Of a stretch of 45,025 nt of DNA, positions 34,001 to 45,025 are shown in pieces. Position numbers and translations under genes: made by a program. Every line of letters begins with the position of its first letter. Position 1 is the first letter of the stretch. The notes under the pieces are model-generated. The model saw nothing but the letters and a program-made list of their open reading frames with translations. It was not told the DNA's origin and made no database searches. The stretch spans positions 1-45,025 of the forward strand of contig JAOPGA020001538.1 in the NCBI GenBank assembly GCA_026419775.2. The letters are read 5' to 3'. This DNA comes from Acrasis kona. Its lineage: Eukaryota; Heterolobosea; Eutetramitea; Acrasida; Acrasidae.

Positions 34001-35820
34001 CACCCAATCCATTCGTATTGGATGCTGTATTTGCAGAATCGAGACCAGGCACTCCGCTCTTCTTCATCTTGTTCCCTGGTGCAGATCCCATCAAGGACAT
34101 TGAGAGCTTGGGTAAGAAATTGGGATTCAGCGAAGAGAACGACAAGTTTAGTAACATATCGCTTGGAAAGGGACAAGAACAAATTGCAGAGGACGCGCTC
34201 ACCAAGGCCTATAAGAACGGAGGATGGGTGGTGCTTCAAAATATTCACTTGATGCAAAAGTGGTTGCATCGATTGGAGCGCGAATTGGAGGTGCTGTCGG
34301 AGGGTTCTCATAAGGACTTTAGGGTGTTCTTATCGGCCGAACCAGGTAGCAATCCCATTCCACAAAGCATTCTACAGGCATCCATCAAGATTACCAACGA
34401 ACCACCAGAAAATCTCAAAGCAAACATGTTGAGAGCATTCGCTAACTTCACACCAGAGAGATTGGAGAGCAGCATCAAGCAATCTGAATTCAAGACCATC
34501 TTGTTTAGTTTGTGCTTCTTCCATTCGATCGTACTGGGGAGAAGGAAGTTTGGTTATCAGGGTTGGTCCAGGAGTTACTCCTTCAATACAGGTGATTTGA
34601 CCATCTCCGCCGACGTGCTGTACAATTACTTGGAGAGCAACGATGCCATCCCATGGGCTGATTTGCGTTACATTTTCGGAGAGATCATGTACGGAGGTCA
34701 CATTACTGACAAGTGGGATCGTAGAACGTGCTGTACGTACTTGGAGTTGTTCATGAGAGAAGCATTGTTCGAAGAAATGGAATTGGCACCCAAATTCCAA
34801 GTTGCACCCGTTGGTTCCTATTCTGAATACGAAGAATACATTGAGAATAGTCTACCCGATGAATCACCGGTCATGTTTGGTTTGCATCCCAATGCAGAGA
34901 TTGATTTCTTGACCAACGAGGCACAAAATCTATTCAGCGCCATTGCCATGTTGAGAACGGCAACGTCATCAGGTGTGTCTGGTTTGGTAGAGAGCAAGGA
35001 AACAAGAATTAGCAATCGAATAGCAGAATTGTTGGAGAGCATCGACAGCAAGCACTTTGACATGATGGAGATTAGCGGTAGAGCGGATAAGAAGAATCCA
35101 TACGTGTGCGTGGTGCTACAAGAGTGCGAGAGAATGAATTTGTTGTTGAACGAAATAAAGGTATCGCTCAGAGAACTCAAGAGAGGATTGAATGGAGAGC
35201 TCACCATCAGCGAGCAAATGGATCAGCTGTTGAATGCTATAGATTTGGATAAGGTGCCCATGATTTGGACAAAGGTGGCGTATCCTAGTTTGAGATCTCT
35301 ACCGACTTGGTTTAAGGATTTGATGAGAAGAATAGAACAATTGGAAGAGTGGAGCAGTGAGTTGATGTTACCGAAAACGGTTTGGATATCTGGTTTGTTC
35401 AATCCAATGTCATTCTTGACTGCAGTCATGCAGACCACTGCTAGAAAGACTGGTCAACCGTTGGACAAGATGTGTTTACAAACAGAGGTGTTGAAGAGGT
35501 ACAAATCAGATATAACCTCGATACCAAGAGATGGTTGTTATATTCATGGATTATTCTTGGAGGGAGCTGGATGGGACATCAAGTCGAGTGTATTGTGTGA
35601 AAGCGAGTTGAAGGAGTTGAACACCGAGATGCCGGTCATACACGTCAAGGCTGTTCCAGTCGACAAGCGTGATTTGAAGAATGTTTATGAGTGTCCTGTT
35701 TATATTACTTCTCAAAGAGGTCCCACTTTCATCTTTACTGCACAGTTGAAGACTAAACATGAGGTATCCAAATGGGTGTTGGCTGGTGCGGCCTTGTTAC
35801 TACAACCAAAAACTGTATAA
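22089..35820 (+). CDS. Axonemal outer-arm-type dynein heavy chain (DNAH9/11/17-like)
   Basis: Exons 22089-22222, 22259-22742, 22781-23009 and one 12.8-kb exon, 23054-35820 (introns 36, 38 and 44 nt); about 4,537 residues. An N-terminal tail (to ~1,400) is followed by linker and motor. P-loops: AAA1 GPAGTGKTET (~1918), AAA2 GPAGAGKTVAW (~2201), AAA3 GNAGTGKTKL (~2529), AAA4 GVGGSGKQSLS (~2875). Walker B of AAA1 is in GCFDEFNRI. Antiparallel stalk helices flank a microtubule-binding tip around 3218-3331. The C-terminal region (RPGTPLFFILFPGADPIKDI; the KTVWISGLFNPMSFLTAVMQ lid) is of axonemal type, and the overall wording resembles outer-arm beta chains. Two frame breaks occur: one extra base at the A6 run 25924-25929, and one missing (or two extra) base at 29927-29930. 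The protein is conserved on both sides of each, so assembly error is likely. Confidence 0.93.
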
Positions 35821-36495
35821 ATAAACTTTTATTGTAATTAGTAAATTTGAAGAGGATTCAATTAATTCTATTATGAATTTTTTTAGCACCTCGTTATACT
35901 TGATTCCCATTTTTCTTCTCAAGTTATTGTGACCTGCTCCATCTACCCAATGAGGAGACACTTTGCACCTCGCTAATTTTAGCATCTCTTTACCATGTTT
36001 GATGGGAACGACTTTATCTCTTGTTCCGTGAAGAATGAGAATAGGACACCGAACATCTTTTATTCCAAAAATGTATTGAAAAAATATAAGTGTGTATTGA
36101 TGCTTACTGAATCGTGAAGGAAACATGTCTATATATCTACCGAACCAGTTTCTACTTAGACATCTCACTACGCTTTCGAACGGACTCTCTAGTATTAAAT
36201 CTCCAACGTCAACATTATTAACAGCAAGTGTTGATGCTTGGTAGATTACTGCTCCTGTGCCCATACTAGTACCCATTCTGAATGTGTCAATAATATTAAA
36301 AGATAATTCTTACAAAATGATTGTTCTTGGATCTATCCGCAGAGTTTCCGTCAAGTATGTATAAGCCCTAATAATGTCTCATATACTCCCTCTTCGCTTG
36401 GTTTTGAGTTATTCTTCAATATACCATATCCATAATATTCACGCTTGTGTTTTAAAGAAATGATACCAACAAGTGAACTGTATGTCAATTATTTT
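35800..36495 (-). pseudogene. 5'-truncated alpha/beta hydrolase fragment (ABHD17/FAM108-like)
   Basis: Read on the minus strand from about 36495: SSLVGIISLKHKREYYGYG, NNSKPSEEGVYE, then a one-base frame break, DIIRAYTYLTETLRIDPRTI, an intron (36313-36278, 36 nt), the nucleophile elbow LMGTSMGTGAVIY, LILESPFESVVRCL, a second intron (36107-36057, 51 nt), then CPILILHGTRDKVVPIKHG (acidic residue) and VDGAGHNNL (His). The order matches ABHD17-type serine hydrolases. Missing are a start codon and the N-terminal strands with the oxyanion loop, and the next gene begins only ~85 bases upstream. The frame runs into the last 21 bases of the dynein coding sequence. It is most likely a truncated gene copy; a rearranged or misassembled gene is the alternative. 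Confidence 0.7.
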
Positions 36496-36578
36496 GATTA
36501 TATAGTTTGATTGATTAGTTGTAATGACTTTTGTCCGGACAATCCAAATTTAACATTTTAGTTCCGCAGAATTGAAGT

Positions 36579-39500
36579 ATGACATTTCAACGTGTGGGCA
36601 TGTCAAAGTGGATGTGGTTCTTGATGGCTTATCTCATTGCTCTCAGTGGTACTGATACTCCACTATAGATACACTAATATATCATAGTTTCACAAGCACC
36701 GAATAACGATATTATTGGATATTGGAAATTTGATAATACCCTCACAGATTACGGTCTAAAAAATAATATGTCAGGCACACCTGAATATGCAAATGGTGGA
36801 ATATTAGTCTCCAAAAATAAACCCAATATAAAGACCAGTGATGTTAAAGTGTCAACAAACACATTCTCGTTTGGTATGTATATCAAACTTGACAAGTCGA
36901 GCACTGCGGAAAGTGTGATTTTCAAAATAGCCGATAGAACAGTTTCCTTACAAATTAATATTAAGGCTAATCAATTCCTTTTTTTTCGCAGCTGGGAGTA
37001 TCAAGTAACTGTCAAGGTGGACAGTAATTCCGTTACTATAGATCTTAATGAAGGCTGGTGAGTTGGCTCCTTCTTCATACTTTGACACTTAGGAATCATA
37101 TTGTTGTAACTTGCACAGCTAACAGTTTGACATTAATTAGCGCCAGTAAAAGTAACAGGATGTCCATTACTGCTGGGACCCAAAGACAACTATTATCCGC
37201 CTCCGTCAATAGTGATGATGTTGATTTCAATCCAGCGGTCGTGATTCAGAACCTGTTTTTAGCATCAAGGACACTTAACGATTGGGAAATTAGTGTGCTA
37301 CGAAACGTATGTATACCATTTTTTTCATTTTTAATAGTACAGAAAGAATTGTTCTGTTTCGGGACTGAAAAAAATCCAATCGGTTGTGTGAATGGTGATT
37401 GTGCATCTCTGGATTACTGCCGCTGCAAACCAAATTGGTTTGGTAGAATTTGCAACGTTACAGCTTGCAACGGAGTACCGTCCAATTCTACTTCTGTTTG
37501 TAGCGGACAAGGTGAATGCACCTCACCTGAAGTCTGTCAGTGCAAACCATATTATTATGGTACTTATTGCAACGTAACAACTTGCAATCATATCTTCTCA
37601 AATTCTACTTTGGTTTGCAACGGACTAGGCACATGCGCTGCGCATGATGTGTGCGAGTGTCGGCCGAATTACTTTGGAGCTTATTGTGATACAACCACCT
37701 GTAACGGAACACTTTCGAACTCAACTTCCGTTTGTAATGGAAGAGGAGATTGTACGGCTTTTGAAGTATGTTCCTGCCGATCAAACTACTTTGGAACTTA
37801 CTGCGAGAAGACAACATGTAACCGCATAGAATCCAATAACCCCAACGTATGCTCCTCGCATGGCGCTTGTATACAGTATGATGTTTGTAGATGCGACGCA
37901 CTTCACGATGGATTGAATTGTGAGTTTGATTTTTCACACACATACCCGATCAACATCACGAACCCAGAAAACATTTTCTTTTATCCCTCAACAATCTCAA
38001 TCAACGTCACAACCCCATTCAGCCTGACCCCAAATTACGCAACAAAACTTTCGTTTTACGTTTTAGACTATAATTATAACATACCGGCCGTTTTCGTCAA
38101 CAACAATACATTTTTATTTCAAATGAACGCATCAGCCAACCAAGCCATGCGATACTCATTTGTCATGCTCTACAATGGAGTGAACATTACCAACAACCCG
38201 CTCACCTTCTATATCGTGAACAAGGCCAATTTAACAATCCCATCCAACTACTACGATTTCACTTTAACAGGAGCGTCGAAGGTTACATTTGAAGCGGACA
38301 CAAACATGATCTCATCAACATTTTTAAATTCCATTCAAGCGGTTCGTAACGACACCGGTAGTTTCGTACCCCTTCAATCGATCAGCAACAGACTATTCAC
38401 ACTGACCATCATCGAAAATAGAGTCAAGACCATCTACATTGATCTTTTTTTCAGGAGCCCATTCGGAACATTCTACCCACTAACCGTTCGACCGCTCAAC
38501 ATTGATGTGATCGCAATGACGTTCATTTCATTTACAAACAGTTCGACAGCCGGCGCGATAGTCAATACACCAATATATCCGCACATCATACCCGATATTC
38601 TACCAATTTCAAGACTTTTAGATCGTTTGTATTTGATGATTGCTGGTACAGGATTGATCAAACCGATTTCGGTCAACCAAACCGGTATATACATTAACAC
38701 ATCCATCGACACATACGGAGTATATAACGCAAGTTTGTTGTTGAAATCAGTTACATTAGCACCCGATCTAATCATTTCCAAAAATAATCTGACCATCGTA
38801 ATCTTACCAGTCGTTCGGTACAACAGTGAATTACAACCATCAAATTTTTATCCGAGAGGGTATTCAAGTATACTGTTGAGTAATCCTATTGGATTAGTTC
38901 AAACATCACCTCCGGTCAACCTGAATACTTTTATTCAAAGCGTTGATGGATTGGTCTCCTTCTACTGTACATTAGGTGGGGTAAATATTCCCGCTATATA
39001 TGATTCAACTTTGAATTCAATAAAATGTAATGTCACACAGGGATCTTCTCCCAGTGTTGTTAATTTAAATGTTGGCGTCACCATCGCATCCACTCGTTCT
39101 AATATACAGTGGAGCGATACCAAACAATACTTTTATGTAAATGCAGTATCAGATGCAACCATTTCTCCTTTTGTATACGCGTATGACTCAATCCCCTCCG
39201 GTGGTCTTGTTATTCCTTTTAAAACAATTGCATACGATTCATTGTATGATTGTAGTACTTTGTACTACGGATATAAAGTGGATGCGTCCTATGTTTATTT
39301 CAATACTAGTTGTACAATCTTGAACCCTGGTACCATCGAAGCAAGAGACATTGTTGGTAATTTGATCATCACACAATCAGCTTTGAATGCGACTAGAACA
39401 AATTCTATACAAATTCAATTATTTTATAGAAATGTTCAATCTGGTTTTGTGTATAATGCTATTGATAGCGATTTGTATATTACTTTGATCCAAAATCCCA

Positions 39501-42500
39501 TCGCCTTTACTAAACTTGGTTCATCCTTTGATGCGTCGTCTCTATCTACTAGATATGATTTAAATTTCGAAACACCATCCATGAACACCAAAACATCATT
39601 CAATGTCTTGTATTATCAAGATGTATCTTTTGAGTATGATTCTCTACAGATTAACTCTGGTAACATCAAAAGCAATGTGATTGATTGTTCTCCAAACGGA
39701 ATCTATACATCTTGTGCGATTGGTAATATTGATCCAATATTTGTACCCATCAGGATTATGTTTAGCATTGTGTTTAATCGATTGGGTCAATCTGACAACA
39801 TGACCGTATCAATGCCCAATCATTTTTATGCACCACTGTTCAGCACGAATGTGATCCCGTTTTTAATGGATACTTTTTATGCAACATCATCTAATGTTTA
39901 TAATGTGTCATTTGGTGTTAATCTCAATCCACTATTCTCGTTTGTATGTAATATTACATACCCCAATACGGGGACTGTTCAGTCTTCGAGTGCTACATTT
40001 TGGAAGTCGACTAACACAAACCAATTGAGTTGTAACATACCTCCACCCAGTTCCAGTCAGTCATGTTCCATTACAATCGCGTATGCGTCCTCGCATCCAT
40101 ATGCATCAAAGTTACTACAAAACTCTAGCAGTCCAAATGTACTACAGAACAAACTTGCTTCTTATTACAACAATGCAACAGTTGAGTTTGCATCGCTCTC
40201 CTTTGATGATCCATATATTAACACCAAACAAAGTGGGACCAAATCATTGAACTATTATGTACCTGATATGGCATATGGTGTGTCGAAATATACAATACCA
40301 ACGCAATATCGAAGCACTTCTTTGTCATTGGTACTGAATGATCGCAACATAGCAATGAATTGTAGTATTGATAAGAATACAGGATATGTGACAGTTGCAT
40401 ATCCATCGGGAATCACATTAGGAGGATCATCATCTAACGGTTCGCCATTGTCAATGGGTTACTCTTCATTGTCGCTATTCATGAATGGAATTAATATTAC
40501 AAACATCAATTCAACTTGCTTTGTATACAATAGTGCCGTAGTCACTAAAAAGCTATGGTATGCTTTCATACAAGGTGATCGAGATGGTTCAATAGACTCC
40601 AAAGTCATCCAGCTACAGTACCAATTTAACACCAGCGTAATTTCAGTAATGAACGATGTTAATTTGAAATGGTACTTGACGAACAACGACACACAATTCA
40701 ATATAACTAATTATAATCAACCACTATTATTGAGCGGTACATCGCATCCTCCAGTGGTTGATTCATATCTGCAAACACACTTATATTTTGCAATACCAGG
40801 AGCACCCAGACAATCATTTTCTGAAAATTCAGATTCTGATGCAGAGATAAGATTGCATCGAATTCATGCTGGAGATGGAGCATTTTCTTACAACACACAA
40901 TTCATGTACATCAATACTCCATTTGTAATTAACTTTACATTAACAAATGGTCAATTCCCACCAGAGTTATACAAATACATATTTTGTAAATATTATCCTT
41001 CCAAAGTTGGTTCCAACGTTATTACCACTAGTGCTACTTTTATGTCTTCTATATCAAATCAATTGTCATTTACATGTAATTCTCCTGGCGGTATACCATA
41101 TGATGGTTATTCGAAACTGTTACCAATCTACGATGACTCACAATTGAATATTTACAATCAACCCTTTCCTTCTCAAACTTATAATGTTTCGTATCAATCA
41201 TTTGATATTTGGCATGTTAAAAAGATACTCACGGATGATTGTAGTTTAGATACCTCGCTTATTAGTGTCAATATTTCGACAACCGTTACATTGTCAACTA
41301 GCTTCGATTCTAGTGTATCATTTGGTAAAGCAACTCCTGTATTTTATGTATACCTTAATGATACTAATTCATATAACAATACTTTGATACTGCCCTGTAC
41401 TCAAATCGGTTCTACGTTCCAGTTCATTTTGTTATATAAGAATACTACATCGTTCAGTATACAGTTGTACATGTCCGTTCAAAATTACGTTCTACCACTG
41501 TTGGATGGTACACTATTAGAAGTAACCTTACTTGATGGTAATTACTTGTCGCCTGGTTGGTCTTTGATACAGGGAGGTCAAGCAAATATTGTAAATAGAC
41601 CTACGGGTGTTAATCTTGACCTTTATCAGATCACATTTGATAAATATCCATTGTCGTTTGTTAGAAGTGACACGACTAAACATATCGTTGTTTCACCAAC
41701 TAACATGTTAAGCAGTGGCGTCGTTCCATTCGATTCTTATGTACTTTCTATAGGTGATGGTTCAAAGTTATACAACATGACGCTTAAATTTGTTGTAATT
41801 GATCGATTTGAAGTTTCAGTTTTTCCATCAATATTTACTTCAAACAACAGAAAAAGTAATTTTGTTTTGTTTTCTTTTAATCAGACCATAAATATTGTGT
41901 ATGGTTACATCAAATTACAATGCTTGTATTCGAATGGATCAACAGCGTTTATAAATGAGTACAGGTCGATGAATAACATTCAATCAATCAATGTTAATGC
42001 CAGTTCACTATCAACAGATAGATTTCGATTTAATGTTATGTATTACTCTCCTGATTTGGCAGTGATCCAGAATAAATGGTTGAGTATAACGAATCAAGTA
42101 AATGTCACCGTTAGGGACCTATTCACAATTGATTATGCACCATCTGCACTCAATTTCCAATTTACAAACATTGATAGCAATGTTAATATCGTATTTCCTG
42201 ATTATGTATATAGTTTACAAGACAATGTCATGTGTGCAATCGACCCGAATGACTTTTATCCATTTGCGTTCGTAAATTCAACATATGGTACCTGTATTGG
42301 GTTAAATTCAAACTCAAGTGGAACCTATAGATTGGGTTTGTATTTGGTCAACGACAAGGTTGCTAATGGGAAATTGTTGTTAACGAACACGATATTATAT
42401 ACATTTGTAAAACAAATAACTCTGTTTAATATACTACCCACAGCTGTATTGTATGTAAACAAATCAGTTATTATTAACATGCTCACCTCTGTACCATCAA

Positions 42501-45025
42501 TTGATTTCAATACATCACAGGTCAACTTGACATGCGGAAAGAATGGACCTATCGCGACTATGACAAACTCCATTCTATCTTGTACTATTACACCAATAGT
42601 AGGTATCATGAATATTGATATCTATGCAACAAGTAGTCTAGGGTTTAAAGTTGCCTCGTATGGTACATTACCACTATATGTAATGTCATCCGTTAATGCT
42701 TCTTACTTGCACCCATTTGCTTCAATCATCACAAATAACCCAGTAAATGTATCACTGACAGTGACTGGCAGTGTGTTACCTTTCAATAATACTTTCTGTA
42801 CATACAATAACAAGAAGACACCCGTAACATACTACACCAATAACACTGTGAGCTGTATATTAGATATTATACTTGATGATTCAATAAGAAATTACACTGT
42901 GTATGTTGGTCTCTACGTAGACGCTGGTAGTGATGCCTTGTCATTCAATTTGACCGATTTGTCTACTCCTTTTCTCTATCACCACAGAATTATTGGTATA
43001 AACCATCCAACAGGCATATTATTTCATGATATTGACTTTAATTCTACCTTGACATCAAACATGTTTGTGACTCCTATCAACTTACCAGTGTCATATACAA
43101 TTTACACAAAATTCGGTGATTTTGATCCAGTTGCTGTACCTACGAGTATGAATACGATGGGTCAGGTTCAAGCTGTATTGTTGCCCAACAGTTCACTACC
43201 AATATTGAGTCGATTGGTTGAATCTCCAGTTGTTTTAAATATGTATGTATCGCTGCAACATCCAGTTTCTTCAAAGATCATCAACTTTACAATGGTGAGC
43301 ATGAATTATGTTTATATTAGACCCAAGTTTTATATGGTATATCCACACATGTTACAGAGACCAACAAATGTTTATTTTGTAATGAATGCTCCATTAAATC
43401 CTCAATTTACTTTTATGTGTGCGGTAGTCAATTCAGACAATACCACTTATACAGTTGATGCTATTCTATCGACAACGAGCGTTAGCACTGTTGCTTGCAA
43501 AATAACTGGCTCAATGTCTACTTTGAAGAATGCAACAATCACATTGTACATGACATTTTATTATAATGATGTAATGTATGGACCAAATCGCGTGGTGAGG
43601 TTATCTGATGACCAATCAAATGTGTATTACACATTTTCTCCAAGATTGAAATACAACAATATACCAATTCCAAGTAATCAATCCATCTCAACAATTGATT
43701 CGCTACCTTACCCTACTTCATATAAAGTTGATTACAATCTAACTCTAGTAATAAAAGATCGCTCGAAGCTTACACCAATGATTGATTGTAGTGCTGATGG
43801 CGAACTAAAGGTCACATGCACATGGCCTCCAGTAGTCGGTACAAACTTCCCTAAGCTACCATGGAACGTACATGTTGATTTGTACATCATGAACGTCTAT
43901 ATGTTATCATTGCTTCCCATGGTTCAACTATACAACCAACCAACATTTTTATCAATCTCTCCTGGGTTTGTCATGGTGAAAGATTCGGATCGTCCAATCA
44001 TCGCTATACAAGTTGATTCGATTCCTCAAAGTCTGCCCATAAAAATGATCTATACATGTGGGAAGGATGTACAAATGGTTGATTGTACCATAGATGAAAC
44101 ATTGAAATGTGCTGCTCCCATTTATACGTCAACATTGTGTAGTAATATTCATTTATCTATCGTAGCGGACTCTTTTACAATCGATTTGCCTTCCACGATG
44201 ACGTTGAAATTGATCGATATGATTCCAAATAGACCATACATCTCTAATTTGTATCATGCATCGTTATCGTCACATGTTTCATCAACAGTGATTATGATCG
44301 GTGCTCAATTTTCAAATGACATGCCTCTATCGATTACGTTCTACGATGAAAATAGTGAATGGTCACAAGAGGGTACAATCAGTTACATCAACTCAACTGC
44401 AATCATGATCAAATCTCCATTGCTATATCAATTGCCATTTGCTTATCCCATGAGGATATTCTTCAGAGTATTTTCTTATAATGTAATGATTGATAACCCT
44501 GGTATGCTCTCCTTGATTTATCCACAACCATCATTGATTGTACCGAGCATAACAGTCATAAACAGAAGAACAGTTGGTAATAACATTACGATTGGGTTCT
44601 CTAATTTCCCAAGTATTACTGGTCAAGTTAGAATTGAATTATATAATGCAGATGAGGTACTCCAGTTGAACTGTAACGACGATTACTCTAGCTGTGTGCT
44701 GCCTTCGACCAACGCGCTAATTACGACTAACAGTTTACAATACAGAGCTTGGTCATCGAACAACCATCCCTATTACTTACCATTCTGTTGTGGTTTAACA
44801 ATGATTAATCCACCCACGACCACAACAATCCATCCAAGCATGGTCTTTTCTCGTATGACATCTCAGCTGATCATCAATGGAGATTTTACTTCGCTACCAC
44901 CCTCTCCAATTATACAAATCATTAGAAATCAAGTTGCCCATCAAGTCGATGTATTATCCATGAGTCCCTCTCAGTTGATCCTACAAAATATACCCTCTTT
45001 GAGTCCAACCGTACGCACAAGAGAT
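36579..45025 (+). CDS. Giant secreted/surface protein with LamG-like and EGF domains, 3' end outside window
   Basis: Exons 36579-36648, 36688-37057, 37093-37306 and 37343 to beyond 45025, with introns of 39, 35 and 36 nt; 2,779 residues are visible. A signal peptide (SKWMWFLMAYLIALS) is followed by a LamG/concanavalin-like domain (IIGYWKFDNTLTDYGLKNN ... WNHIVVTC ... DWEISVLRN). Five EGF modules lie at about 37355-37924, each of the form C-N-x-SNSTSVCNGRGDC-x-VCSC-x-YFGTYC. The rest, 7.1 kb without an intron or stop, is rich in Ser, Thr, Asn, Tyr and Val, with many N-x-S/T sites and recurring Cys pairs spaced ~30-50 residues inside ~150-200-residue units. It reads like tandem beta-sandwich (Ig/IPT-like) modules. 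Likely adhesion or cell-surface recognition; no known protein is claimed. Confidence 0.85.

Noticed and set aside
1-45025. tRNA, rRNA, CRISPR arrays, operons or bacterial signals
   Set aside because: None seen on either strand; the window is eukaryotic with intron-bearing genes.

Overview
The window is a gene-dense, AT-rich nuclear segment of a flagellated microbial eukaryote. Evidence for a eukaryote: spliceosomal introns throughout, an axonemal dynein heavy chain, a CFAP299-like ciliary protein, centractin, a PROPPIN, a Rho GTPase and an ELMO-domain protein. Introns are very short (31-51 nt, GT...AG, often with a YTNAY branch-like site near the 3' end) and the standard code is used. The EGF-rich giant surface protein is reminiscent, from memory, of heterolobosean amoeboflagellates such as Naegleria kin. 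That placement is a guess; the sequence alone does not fix the lineage.

Left region (1-5100) is a mobile-element patch. A decayed unknown reading frame (453-1763) is followed by an apparently whole transposase-like gene (1956-4629). A 31-nt intron fuses its two overlapping reading frames in phase, and its RNase H-like core has the hallmarks of DUF7869-type proteins. Behind it lies a 170-bp inverted chimera made of two non-adjacent, perfectly copied pieces of the same gene, plus a third, more diverged inverted piece.

Middle region (5396-20694) holds compact host genes, read from left to right: an uncertain 69-codon ORF and an MFS transporter (+); a small interrupted coiled-coil ORF (-); UTP11 (+); a CFAP299-like gene (-); a WIPI/ATG18 PROPPIN (-); a START lipid-transfer protein (+); a four-CBS AMPK-gamma-like protein (+); the actin-related protein ARP1 (-); arginyl-tRNA synthetase with an inserted tRNA-binding OB fold (+); a Rho/Rac GTPase (+) followed directly by an ELMO-domain protein (+); a secreted class-3 lipase (-); and a small membrane protein, perhaps of the GOLGA7/ERF4/CHIC kind (-). 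Spacing is tight: 3' ends of convergent genes are as little as 6 nt apart.

Right region: a 1.4-kb gap (20695-22088) with a strong hairpin and unresolved open segments precedes a 13.7-kb outer-arm-type axonemal dynein heavy chain (22089-35820, +). The dynein is intact except for two single-base frame breaks beside homopolymers. Tail-to-tail with it, overlapping its last codons, is a 5'-truncated and frame-broken alpha/beta hydrolase fragment (-). The last 8.4 kb begins a giant secreted or surface protein (36579 to the window end, +): signal peptide, LamG-like domain, five EGF modules and more than 2,300 residues of beta-rich, N-glycosylation-rich sequence, still open at the window edge.

Functionally the window mixes motility (dynein, CFAP299-like, ARP1/dynactin), Rho signalling and membrane traffic (Rho GTPase, ELMO, PROPPIN, START) with housekeeping translation and ribosome biogenesis (ArgRS, UTP11).
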